Assembly: GCA_041488295.1 (NCBI GenBank)
Contig: JBGPOZ010000007.1
Location: 1 to 44,732, forward strand
DNA length: 44,732 nt
DNA from: URHD0088 sp041488295
Lineage (GTDB): Bacteria > Pseudomonadota > Alphaproteobacteria > ATCC43930 > CGMCC-115725
Direction: 5' to 3'
Below the pieces are notes generated by a model that saw only the letters and a program-made list of their open reading frames with translations, did not search any database and had not been told where the DNA came from. Position numbers and translations under genes: made by a program. Of this stretch, positions 1-7,241 are shown one piece after another. How positions within the stretch are numbered: position 1 is the first letter of the stretch; every line of letters starts with the position of its first letter.

Positions 1-2318
1 ATGCCGAGGATCCCGCCGGCCTGGGATTCGCCGAGCGCCGCCTCAGAGGTGAAGGCGCCGATATTGCCCGCCGAGGTGATCGAGGCGATCGAGGGCGCGA
101 AGCCGAGGAAGCTGCCGACGCTGTCTATCGCGCCGGAGAAGAGCCCGGAGATCCCGCCATTGCCGAAGATCGAGCTGCCGAGCGAGCCGATGTTGCCGAG
201 GAGGCCGAGCACATTGTTGCCGCCGCCGCCCGCGCCGCCGATGGATGCGCCGATGCCGCCGCCACCCCCGCCGGAGCCGCCGCCCGCCGCGCCGCCGACC
301 AGGGCGCCGAGAATCGGCATGATGATCGGCCGGACGAGCGCCTCGGAGGCGATCTGCGCGAAGGCCTGCTCGGCGCTCTTCACCAGCTGGGCGAAGAAAT
401 CCTGGAAGCTCGACTTGTCGAACAGCTTGGCGAACGCCTTGGCGCCGATATCGACGATCTTGTCGCCGGTGTGCTGGACGTTGGCGGCGAACTGATCCAG
501 CTGCTTCTGGCGGTCCTTCTCCGCCTGGGCGCGGTCCGCTTCCTGTTGCTTCCGATTGTCGAGCAGGGCGACGCGCTCTTTGATGAGGTCGATATCGTCC
601 TGCTCGAGGAGGTTGCCGTCCTTCTGCGCCTTCGCCTGCGCTTCCATCACCGCGCGCAGCTGGTCGCGCGCGACGCCCTCGACCTGGATGAGCGCGATCT
701 GGTCGTCGATCGATTGCGTGAGGCCGATGCGCCGGTCGCTTTCGGCCGCGAGAGCCGCCTCGAGCAATTTGTGCTGCTCGGCCTCGTCCTTCGCCGCCGT
801 CGCCGCATCGCGGGTCGCCAGTGTCTGGCGGACCTGCTTCTCGGCGAGATCCGCAGCCGCGACCGCCTGCTCGCGCAAGGTGTCGACGCCGCCCGCCGCC
901 TTGATGTTGGGATTGGCGGCGAGGACGTCGTTGAAGGCCTTGTCCCGCGCCGTCTGGATCGCCGTCTGGTCGGCATCGAGCCGGCTGGCGTCGATCTTGC
1001 GCTGGATCGCCAGCACCACGGCGTCGGTCGCGGTCTTCTGCGTTCCGACCGTCTGGGTGTAGTTCTCGTTCTGGACGATGATCGCTCGCACCGCGGCCGC
1101 GTCGTCGCCGAGCGCCTGCGCCGTGATCTGGCCGGTGAGCTGCAGCGCGCGCGCCTGCAGCGCCGCCAGGCTCGGACCGCCACCGCCGGCCTGCGCGCGG
1201 CTCGGCGCGAACACCGGGTCGTTGAAGATGATCCCTGATTTGTTGCCGATGACGTCGTTGGCTTGCGTCGCCTGTTGCGCGTCCTGCAGCTGCTTGATCT
1301 TCGCCAGCGTGTCGGTCAGCGCCTTGTTGACGTCTTCCTCGAGGACGGCGGTCAGGCTGCGGAGCGCGCCGGCATAGGCATCGACCGCGACCTTCGCAGT
1401 CGGCGCCAAGGTCTTGCCGAGCGCGACGTCGAACTCCTCCTGCGCCTTCTTCGCCTCGTCGATGGCGCCGGCGAGGCCGCCATGCGCGCCGGCGCCGGCG
1501 CCGCTATAGCGCTCCTCGACGTCCTTGAGCAGCGCCGATTGCGCGCCGAAGAGATCGCCCTGCCCCTGCAGAGTCTTGATCTGGTCCTTCTCGGCTTCGG
1601 TCAGGATGACATGCGCGCGGGCGAGACGGGCGAGGCCTTGCGTCGGGTCCTCGAGCGCGCGGCCGAGGCTGACGACGCTGCTCTGGACGTCGCCGCCGAA
1701 GATCGTCGCCATGTCCTGGGCGACGCGGATCGTCCGCTCGAAATTGGCGCCGGTGACGTTGGTGAAGGTAAGGAGCTCGGCCGAGGCGCTGCGCACCTGG
1801 TCGCGCGTCGCGAAGGTCGTCGCCGCGAGCTCTTCGGCGAGCTTCTCGAGCTGCTGCGCCGTCGCGCCCGACGCGTCGCCCGTCGCCTTGATGACGGCGT
1901 CGATCTTGAGCTGCCCCAGCTCCGCCTGGGCCGCGATGTTGATCGCGTGGAAGCTCTCGACGACGAGGCCGAGCCCGGCCGCGGCGGCGGTGCCGATCGG
2001 ACCGAATTTCGCGAGAGCGTCGCCGACGAGACCGGCGCCGGAAGCTAGCTCGGTCACCTTGCTGCCGAGCGCGTCGGTCACCGTGTGGAAGGCGGCAGCG
2101 GCCTGGCCGGAGACGGTGAAGCTGTCGGCGAGCGAACGGATGGCAGGCGCCGCCCCTTCGGCCTTCGACTTGGCGAGATCGAGCGAATTGGCGAGGACCG
2201 GCGCTGCCTGCTTCAGCTGGTCGAAGGCCTGTTGCCCCGCCGGCCCCAGCGCCTCGAGCTGCGCGCGCAGCTACTCGACGCCCTCGCTGGTCAATCGGAA
2301 GGTAAACGTCTTGGCCAT
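1..2318 (-). CDS. Phage tail tape measure protein, partial, with in-frame amber at codon 16
   Basis: This is the tape measure protein that sets tail length and is threaded through the tail tube. The frame is open from 2,318 to the left edge except for one TAG at 2,271-2,273. The N-terminal third has the lambda gpH-like region (segments such as FTNVTGANFERTIRVAQDM and GGDVQSSVVSLGRALEDP). A long helical, Q/A/D-rich middle follows, and then a glycine- and alanine-rich hydrophobic stretch near the left edge. The ATG at 2,318 lies 18 bases after the upstream stop, so the amber is inside the expected gene rather than upstream of it. GAG TAG CTG fits a CAG-to-TAG change. Either the gene is broken, translation restarts downstream, or the base is a sequencing error. 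The C-terminus is outside the window. Confidence 0.85.
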
Positions 2319-2336
2319 CGGCAGACCTGTCGGCGG

Positions 2337-3050
2337 TCAGATGTCGTTCGGCAGCGCGGCGTCGATCAGATCAGGGATGGCCTGGCTCCATTTCGCCGCG
2401 GCGCCCTCGCCGTCGAGGACATGGCGCACGCGCGCCGCCGGCGTCAGGACGAACATCGGCACGAAGCCCGCGGCCAACAGCTTGCCGACGCGCTGGTGGC
2501 GCCCGCCGCCGACCGCAATCGTCCCGCCGGCGAAAGCGAGGGTAACGATGCGCTGGGCGCTTCCGCGCCGGCGCTGCGCCGCGTTGACCTTTAGGCACCA
2601 TATGAGCGAGCCCGCGCCGTGCGCCGCCTTGATCGTGAAGGCCTGCCGCGTCGCCAGCATCTGCTGCGGCGACACCAGCACCCCGCCGCCGCGCCTTCCG
2701 CCCTTGCGGTTGAACTGCGTCGGGATCGCGAGATATTTCCCGCGCTTCGGCACGATGACGACACCTTCGGCGAGGTTGTCGAGGATGCGCTGCGCCGCGG
2801 GACCGTTGCCGAAGACGGACGCCGCCGCGGTGAGGCTGCCGCGCCCGGCGGCAGGAAACGTCCGCGTCCCGATCATGCGGCCGACCAGCGGGCTGATGCC
2901 GGCGGCATCGAGCGCCTGGACGAAGTCGGTCTTCATGCCGGTCGCCGCGGCATCGACACCGGCGCGCACGGCGAGGCCGAGCACCTGCTTCAGCTGACCT
3001 GAGAGAAGGCTGAAATCGCCATCGAGCTCGGCTCGGATCGAAATGGGCAT
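2337..3050 (-). CDS. DUF6441-like phage tail-region protein
   Basis: A 237-residue protein between the tail chaperones and the tape measure. It starts with a short acidic segment (MPISIRAELDGDF), and has conserved-looking blocks GKYLAIPTQFN and KWSQAIPDLIDAAL. The layout resembles the DUF6441 family, recalled from siphophages of alphaproteobacteria; the exact role is unknown, though position suggests tail completion or assembly. I chose ATG 3,050 because it matches the usual family start. A GTG at 3,107 would add 19 residues that look unrelated. The stop at 2,337-2,339 lies 18 bases before the tape measure start, so the two are co-transcribed. Confidence 0.6.
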   Translation of the reverse strand: MPISIRAELDGDFSLLSGQLKQVLGLAVRAGVDAAATGMKTDFVQALDAAGISPLVGRMIGTRTFPAAGRGSLTAAASVFGNGPAAQRILDNLAEGVVIVPKRGKYLAIPTQFNRKGGRRGGGVLVSPQQMLATRQAFTIKAAHGAGSLIWCLKVNAAQRRRGSAQRIVTLAFAGGTIAVGGGRHQRVGKLLAAGFVPMFVLTPAARVRHVLDGEGAAAKWSQAIPDLIDAALPNDI

Positions 3051-3083
3051 GGCAGGCCGGGTAGCGTGCGTATATGATTGAGG

Positions 3084-3096
3084 CTTCAACTTGAAG
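3084..3096. promoter_or_regulatory. 13-bp dyad CTTCAA-C-TTGAAG upstream of the moron gene
   Basis: A perfect inverted repeat of 6 bp with a 1-base centre, in the gap between the divergent starts at 3,050 (minus) and 3,153 (plus). The size and position suit an operator for the plus-strand gene. No convincing -35/-10 pair was found, though TATATG at 3,071-3,076 could serve as a weak -10. The function is inferred from position only. Confidence 0.35.
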
Positions 3097-3152
3097 GAGA
3101 GCGTCACGCCATAGTGACCGCCGCGCGCACATCCATCACGGGAGACTTAAAG

Positions 3153-3617
3153 ATGGAACTTCTGCTCTTTTGGATCGCCATAGGCGTACTCTGCGCAGTG
3201 ATCGCACCGAGCCGCGGACGTAGCGCCGCTGCATGGTTCTGCCTCGGCGCGCTGCTCTCGCCCCTGGCGCTCATCGCTCTACTGGCGCTCCCGAAGTTGA
3301 CCGTCGCGGACGGACAGCAGCGCGCCGCGCTTGGCGGCAGCGGCCTCCTCGGCGCCGGCGGGGAGGGCGCGGCACGCGAGGCCGTCACGAAGGAATGCCC
3401 GCGCTGCGCCGAAACGATCAAGGCGCGGGCAGCCGCGTGCCGGTTCTGCGGTCATGAATTCCCGATCGAGGCTGATGCCGGGATCCGGCGGAAAGCGGAA
3501 GCGGCGGCGGCCGAGGAACGGCGCTTCGCCCTGGCGTCGATCGTCGATCCGCTCGGCTGTCGGACCGCCACGCCGGAGGATCTCAACTCTTCTGCCGATC
3601 GAGATCGGCGACTGTGA
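3153..3617 (+). CDS. Inverted moron: two-TM protein with a zinc ribbon
   Basis: A 154-residue protein on the plus strand inside a minus-strand late operon, the usual arrangement of a phage moron. Two hydrophobic segments (about residues 3-20 and 26-46) predict an inner-membrane hairpin. A flexible Gly/Ala linker follows, then a CPRC (82-85) and CRFC (96-99) zinc-ribbon pair and a charged helix (AEAAAAEERR). The ATG at 3,153 has a GGAGA about 8 bases upstream. The 3' end overlaps the end of the convergent chaperone fusion gene by 35 bp. Membrane-anchored zinc ribbons are common in bacteria without one function. A lysogenic conversion or superinfection role is a guess from the orientation. Confidence 0.6.
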   Translation: MELLLFWIAIGVLCAVIAPSRGRSAAAWFCLGALLSPLALIALLALPKLTVADGQQRAALGGSGLLGAGGEGAAREAVTKECPRCAETIKARAAACRFCGHEFPIEADAGIRRKAEAAAAEERRFALASIVDPLGCRTATPEDLNSSADRDRRL

Positions 3618-4469
3618 GGATGTCGAAGGCGGCCATCAGCCAGGCGCCCTGGTCGAGCGCGCCGCCGGCTTCCGGCAGAGGCCCCGAGACCGGCAGGTAG
3701 CCGGCCGCCATGCCGCCGATGCGGCCGGGCGGCGGCCGGCAGATGCGCCAGAGGCGCACCACCTCGTCATACTCCTCGTCGAGCCCGTCGGCCGGGTTTA
3801 CGGCGTAATGCTCTCCGATGATGTCCCAGCCGTCTCTTGTGAGCTCGGGAGCGAGGTCGCCTGCGAAGGCCTCGGGCTCGGCGGCGGCGACGCAGGCGAT
3901 GCGGAGTTTTTTTCCTCGTCCTTGGTCGGGCTCATCAGGGCCAGCGCCTTGAAGCCGATCGCGTCGATATCGGCCTCCGGCAAGGCCTCGAGGACCTCGT
4001 CGGGGACGATGCCGCCGCGGCGCGGCAGCGGCGCCTCGCCGGCGCGGCCGACGAGGAACATCGAGGCGGCGGTGAGCGGCGCGATCTCGAGCCAGGCGCT
4101 GCGGTCCGCGAGCAGCGCGCGGTAGCGCGGATCGCTCTCGGCGACGGCACGCTCGATCTCCTCGAGATTGGCGCGCGCCGCCGGGTCCAAGATCTCGCCC
4201 GCTTTCGTGATGGCCTCGGCGCCATCGATGAGGGCGAGCAGCGGGCCGAGCTCGGCGGCGGGGAGGAGCGCCGCGATCCCCTCGCGCAGCGCTGCCATCA
4301 GCGCCAGATCCGAGGGGTAGCGCGCCCCGGCCGCCGTCAAGGCGCGACGGAAGGCGATGCGCTGGCGCCGCGTCGCCGGGCTGACGAGATAGACCGGCGG
4401 GTTGTCCTTGCCATCATATGAGAACGGCGTGAAGGCGACGGGGTCACGTGGAGAGATCGGCAATGCCAT
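3583..4469 (-). CDS. Tail assembly chaperone, -1 frameshift product (lambda gpGT-like)
   Basis: This is the long form of the tail chaperone pair. Translation starts at ATG 4,469, reads 188 codons to the slippery A AAA AAC at 3,912-3,906, slips back one base and continues through CTC CGC ATC to the TGA at 3,583-3,585. The product is about 295 residues. The extension (starting LRIACVAAAEPEAFAG, later GWDIIGEHYAVNPADG and ending LDRQKS) is a coherent 107-residue T-like domain, whereas the unshifted frame turns into Ser/Pro-rich sequence. In long-tailed phages the G and GT proteins hold the tape measure during tube polymerisation. The position between tail tube and tape measure is the classic one. 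Confidence 0.85.
3798..4469 (-). CDS. Tail assembly chaperone, unshifted product (lambda gpG-like)
   Basis: The short form, 223 residues, starting at MALPISPRDPVAFTPF. ATG 4,469 is preferred over upstream starts because AAGGA lies 9-10 bases upstream and the protein begins with the beta-rich segment typical of these chaperones. The middle is helical (RQRIAFRRALTAAGARYP, ANLEEIERAVAESDPRYR). After the shift site at codons 187-188 the tail is low-complexity (SASPASPPPSPRPS), as expected when only the GT form needs a folded C-terminus. It shares its start with the longer entry; both products are probably made at a fixed ratio. Confidence 0.85.
   Translation of the reverse strand: MALPISPRDPVAFTPFSYDGKDNPPVYLVSPATRRQRIAFRRALTAAGARYPSDLALMAALREGIAALLPAAELGPLLALIDGAEAITKAGEILDPAARANLEEIERAVAESDPRYRALLADRSAWLEIAPLTAASMFLVGRAGEAPLPRRGGIVPDEVLEALPEADIDAIGFKALALMSPTKDEEKNSASPASPPPSPRPSQATSLPSSQETAGTSSESITP
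3906..3912 (-). promoter_or_regulatory. -1 programmed ribosomal frameshift site A AAA AAC
   Basis: On the minus strand the codons read GAG GAA AAA AAC TCC. The heptamer A AAA AAC is in the X XXY YYZ register for the zero frame. The only 7-A run in the gene sits exactly where the zero frame loses protein-like sequence and the -1 frame gains it. No downstream pseudoknot was modelled. Confidence 0.9.
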
Positions 4470-4540
4470 GCTTCTTAATCCTTCAATCATAGTTCCGCCG
4501 CCGGCGCCCATCTGGTCCCTCCGCCATCAATCGTGAGAGC

Positions 4541-4558
4541 CGGTGCCAATTGGCACCG
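4541..4558. repeat. 18-bp perfect palindrome CGGTGCCAATTGGCACCG (copy 1 of 3)
   Basis: It lies in the 96-bp gap between the tail tube gene (stop 4,566) and the chaperone gene (start 4,469). Its 14-bp core GTGCCAATTGGCAC recurs exactly at 18,792-18,805 and at 32,847-32,860 inside the ParB-like gene. One chance copy of a given 14-mer is expected about once in 10,000 such windows, so three copies are not random. Likely a protein-binding site: a phage parS or a transcription operator. The arms have no loop, so a terminator is unlikely. Confidence 0.75.
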
Positions 4559-4565
4559 CAAAGCC

Positions 4566-5744
4566 TCAGAACAGGCAGAGGAAGGCGCCGGAATCCTGCC
4601 CCACCGCCTCGAAGGGCACGCCGACCGCCATCAGGCCGCCGCGGTCGGTCGGGTCCTGGCCGAGATAGAGCGCCTGCGGGATGGTGAGGCCGATCTGGTT
4701 GCCGAGCGTGGTGCCGTAGCGTGCGTGGAGGATGCGCTTCGTCGAGGCGCGGAAATCGCCCATGATGTCGCGCGTCCCGACCAGGGTCTCGAGCGGGTCC
4801 AAGGTGCCGCGCGGGTCGCGCTTGACGATGACCGGCGCGTCGTAGCCTTCCGTCGCATTCGGATCGTCGGGCACGGCGAGCGTGTTCTGGCAGTTCAAGC
4901 TCAAGGTCTTGGCCGCGCCGTTGAGGCGGTTCAGCAGCATGGCGCCCGATTTCCAGATCGGCGGCCGCACCGCATCGTAGGTGGCGACGGGCAGCGCCTG
5001 GTCGGTCTTGTCGAGGAAGAGCCCCTGGAACTTGAAGCTCATCTTGGCGGCGCCGCCGGCGAGAAGATTGAAGGTGACGTCACCGCGGCAGCCGACGAGA
5101 CGGTAGCGGACGCCGTCATTGTAGACGTAGATCGTGAGCGAGGTCTCGGGCGCGGCCGAGCTCGGCGCGTAGAGCACGTTCTTCGGGATCTGGTAGTTGG
5201 TCGTGGCGACGATCGCGCCGCCGAGAGTCTCGGTCAAGGTCGCGAGCTTGCCGACGGTATAGTCGGAGATGAAGGTCACGCCCTGGTTGAGCGCCGCCGA
5301 GCTGACCGTGCCGGAGAGCGCGATCGGCATGCCGCGATAGAGCTCGGCGGTCGCCGCCGCGGTGACGCCGAGCACGGCCGTCGTCGTCGATCCGCCCGCG
5401 GCGCAGGCTTCCGGCGCCGCCGGGATCGCGGCGTTGGTGATGGTCTCGGCCCAGGAGCAGCCCTTGAGCAGGGCGCCCCACTCCGGCGCGTTGCCGGCGC
5501 CGGCGGAATTGCCCTTGATGTAGCAGTCGAAGGTGAGATCGACCGTCATGCCGCCGACGATCGCGCCGAAATCGTCGAGCGAGGAGGTCACCTCGTTGGT
5601 GGTGATGATGTTGGGCTTCGGCGTCGGGCCCTTGACGTTCTCGACGAGGACGGCGTTCGTCCCCGCGACCGGCGCGGCGTCGGTGCCCTCGGTCGTCTCG
5701 ACCTTGGCCAGGATGACCGTTGCGCGTGAGCGAAAAGCCGCCAT
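4566..5744 (-). CDS. Major tail tube protein
   Basis: A 392-residue structural protein placed just before the frameshifting tail chaperones, the standard site of the tail tube gene. The N-terminal segment (MAAFRSRATVILAKVETTEG) and the early KPNIITTNEVTSSLDDFGA region look like the common siphophage tube fold, and Gly/Thr/Ala-rich beta segments fill the rest. The last 100 residues may be a surface domain. The ATG at 5,744 overlaps the upstream stop by one base (TGATG) and has a strong GAGGAG about 8 bases upstream, fitting a highly expressed protein. Confidence 0.8.
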   Translation of the reverse strand: MAAFRSRATVILAKVETTEGTDAAPVAGTNAVLVENVKGPTPKPNIITTNEVTSSLDDFGAIVGGMTVDLTFDCYIKGNSAGAGNAPEWGALLKGCSWAETITNAAIPAAPEACAAGGSTTTAVLGVTAAATAELYRGMPIALSGTVSSAALNQGVTFISDYTVGKLATLTETLGGAIVATTNYQIPKNVLYAPSSAAPETSLTIYVYNDGVRYRLVGCRGDVTFNLLAGGAAKMSFKFQGLFLDKTDQALPVATYDAVRPPIWKSGAMLLNRLNGAAKTLSLNCQNTLAVPDDPNATEGYDAPVIVKRDPRGTLDPLETLVGTRDIMGDFRASTKRILHARYGTTLGNQIGLTIPQALYLGQDPTDRGGLMAVGVPFEAVGQDSGAFLCLF

Positions 5745-5926
5745 CAGCGGGACTCCTCTTCATTCGGCGGAAGCGGCGCTTCCGCAGGGGCTGGCTCGAG
5801 CGAAAGCGGCGCTTCCGCGGCATCAGGCGGCGTCTGGCTCAGACCCTGCGGCGTCACGTACCAGGTGCCCCCGGGGCGCGGATGCACGGCCACGCGGCCG
5901 GGCGGCGGGGCGTCGGTCTCGTCCAT
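5744..5926 (-). CDS. Small proline/glutamate-rich phage protein
   Basis: A 60-residue acidic protein of unknown function, directly upstream of the tail tube gene and joined to it by a TGATG overlap. It contains a GGTWYVTPQG segment and two AEAPL repeats in a Pro/Glu-rich tail. Small proteins like this next to tail tube genes are common, but I recognise no family. The AEAPL repeat comes from a repeated 15-bp DNA segment that also forms hairpins. Confidence 0.5.
   Translation of the reverse strand: MDETDAPPPGRVAVHPRPGGTWYVTPQGLSQTPPDAAEAPLSLEPAPAEAPLPPNEEESR
5767..5785. repeat. Hairpin GCGGAAGC-GGC-GCTTCCGC upstream of the tail tube start
   Basis: A perfect 8-bp stem with a 3-base loop, 23 bases upstream of the tail tube ATG and inside the preceding small gene. 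A second, weaker copy (AAGCGGCGCTT core) lies about 30 bases further upstream, so the 15-mer AAGCGGCGCTTCCGC is present twice. It could stabilise a processed 5' end of the tail tube mRNA or could simply reflect the AEAPL coding repeat. Confidence 0.45.
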
Positions 5927-5958
5927 TGTCTAGGCTCCAGGGTCAGGGAGTTGGCGGA

Positions 5959-6354
5959 TCAGGATGCTAAGATCCGTTGCCGTGCTTCGGCCTTGGTGAG
6001 CAGGCCGCCATAGAGCGGCCCGGATAGCCGCTCGGCGATGAGGTTCAACATCCTTCCGCGCTGGTTCAAGTTGCGATGACGCATACGGAACGCCATAAAC
6101 TCCGCGCGGTGCGCCGGAATCTCCTCGGCGAGGCGGAACGCGGGATCGTCGACGTACCGCAACCACCACGTTTCGGGATGGGCCGCCTGGCGGTCGCAAT
6201 GGACCTTCTCGTGCGCCTTCAGCTCGGGCGTGACCTTGATCCGCTGCGGATTGTAGATGATGTCGCCCCAGCAGAAGATCACCGGCTGACCGCGCACGTT
6301 GAAGGCGGCGTCGATGACATCGAACAGCGGCGGATTCTCGAACACGATGCGCAT
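5959..6354 (-). CDS. Small HExxH metalloprotease-like phage protein
   Basis: A 131-residue protein with HEKVH at residues 48-52 and an acidic AEEIPAH at 76-82, a zincin-like HExxH...E layout. The N-terminus (MRIVFENPPLFDVIDAAF) is beta/alpha and the C-terminus is basic and helical. Small HExxH proteins of this kind are encoded in the connector/tail region of several phages of alphaproteobacteria. Their substrate is unknown: prohead or tail protein maturation or cell-wall entry are possible. ATG 6,354 is 6 bases after the upstream stop. Whether it is an active protease cannot be seen from sequence. Confidence 0.6.
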   Translation of the reverse strand: MRIVFENPPLFDVIDAAFNVRGQPVIFCWGDIIYNPQRIKVTPELKAHEKVHCDRQAAHPETWWLRYVDDPAFRLAEEIPAHRAEFMAFRMRHRNLNQRGRMLNLIAERLSGPLYGGLLTKAEARQRILAS

Positions 6355-6359
6355 TCGTG

Positions 6360-6836
6360 CTACGGCCCGATCGTGTAGGGGTCGCCGTTCCGTGTCCAGA
6401 AATCGATGGTGAGGGCGAGGCTGAAGGCGCCGGCCGGCGCCTTGCCCTCGCCGCGGTCGGGATCGACCGCGAGCGCGCCCTCGTGGATGTCGATGCAGAG
6501 GCCGCCGAGGGTGCGGTCGGCGAGCGCCGCCTTCAGCGAAGCGGCATAGAGATCGGAGAGCGCCGGGCCGAGCTGCGCCTCGGTCATCGCGGCCGTCGGC
6601 GTCGCGCCGACCTCGCCCTCGAGCTCGACGTCGAGCGTGTACTGGCTGATGCCGGGGGTCAGCACCTCCTCGGGCGCGCCGTGGCCGCCGTCGATCTGGT
6701 TGAGCGCGGGCCAGGCGCCTTGCGCGATCGCCTTGCGGCGGTTGCGATAGAAGGTGACGGCGACGCCGCCGGTGACGATGGCGCCGAGCTTCGCGGCGAG
6801 CGCCGCCAGTATCTGCTCGCGGACCGAGAGCGCCAT
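6360..6836 (-). CDS. Putative tail terminator / minor tail protein
   Basis: A 158-residue protein. It begins with MALSVREQILAALAAKLGAI, the usual start of siphophage tail terminator-like proteins (an N-terminal helix followed by a beta sheet), and ends with a strand-rich segment (SLALTIDFWTRNGDPYTI). It follows the connector genes and precedes the tail tube, where lambda gpU-type proteins are found. The function would be capping the tail tube before head joining. The match is by layout and position, not by a diagnostic motif. Confidence 0.55.
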   Translation of the reverse strand: MALSVREQILAALAAKLGAIVTGGVAVTFYRNRRKAIAQGAWPALNQIDGGHGAPEEVLTPGISQYTLDVELEGEVGATPTAAMTEAQLGPALSDLYAASLKAALADRTLGGLCIDIHEGALAVDPDRGEGKAPAGAFSLALTIDFWTRNGDPYTIGP

Positions 6837-6839
6837 CGC

Positions 6840-7214
6840 TCAAGGCCCCGGCATGCCGATGAGCAGGATATCGACCCATTTGCGCCCGGTCTTGCTGCCG
6901 CCGGAATAGGTCCAATCGATGACGAGCGTGCGGATCTCCTGATCGTCGGACGCGACCAACAAGGCGGTATCGGCCGGCGTCAGGGTGAGCTGGAGGTTGC
7001 CGCCGGCATCGACGGTGCCGCGGCCGGCATTGAGGATCGGCGCCTTGTTGACGCTGTTGACGATCGCCTTCGAGGCCGCGTCGATGAGCGATAGCGTCAT
7101 CGATCCGAGCGACGCCGCGGCGATCGGCACCTTGTTCTCGTCGACCACCTGCGCCTTGTAGACGATCGTCGTGCCGGCGGGCTTGCCGTCGGCGAAAATC
7201 GTCCGAGCGGTCAT
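6840..7214 (-). CDS. Phage structural protein, Ig-like beta sandwich predicted
   Basis: A 124-residue protein of alternating polar and hydrophobic strands (TTIVYKAQVVDENKVPI, GGNLQLTLTPADTALL) with no clear helix and no signal peptide. It resembles Ig-like or baseplate-type add-on domains found in phage virions. It lies between the terminator-like gene and a larger structural gene, separated from each by fewer than 30 bases. The function is unknown; decoration or fibre attachment would fit. Confidence 0.45.
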   Translation of the reverse strand: MTARTIFADGKPAGTTIVYKAQVVDENKVPIAAASLGSMTLSLIDAASKAIVNSVNKAPILNAGRGTVDAGGNLQLTLTPADTALLVASDDQEIRTLVIDWTYSGGSKTGRKWVDILLIGMPGP

Positions 7215-7241
7215 TGCGCGGCGATCCCTGGCGGTGCGCGG

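Noticed and set aside
471..2048. Long open frames on the plus strand opposite the tape measure gene
   Set aside because: Arg/Leu/Ala-rich translations with no ribosome sites or motifs; the minus-strand frame has clear tape measure sequence. High GC keeps antisense frames open.
4541..4558. The palindrome as an intrinsic terminator between tail genes
   Set aside because: No loop, no U-tract, and the same core is found inside a coding region elsewhere.
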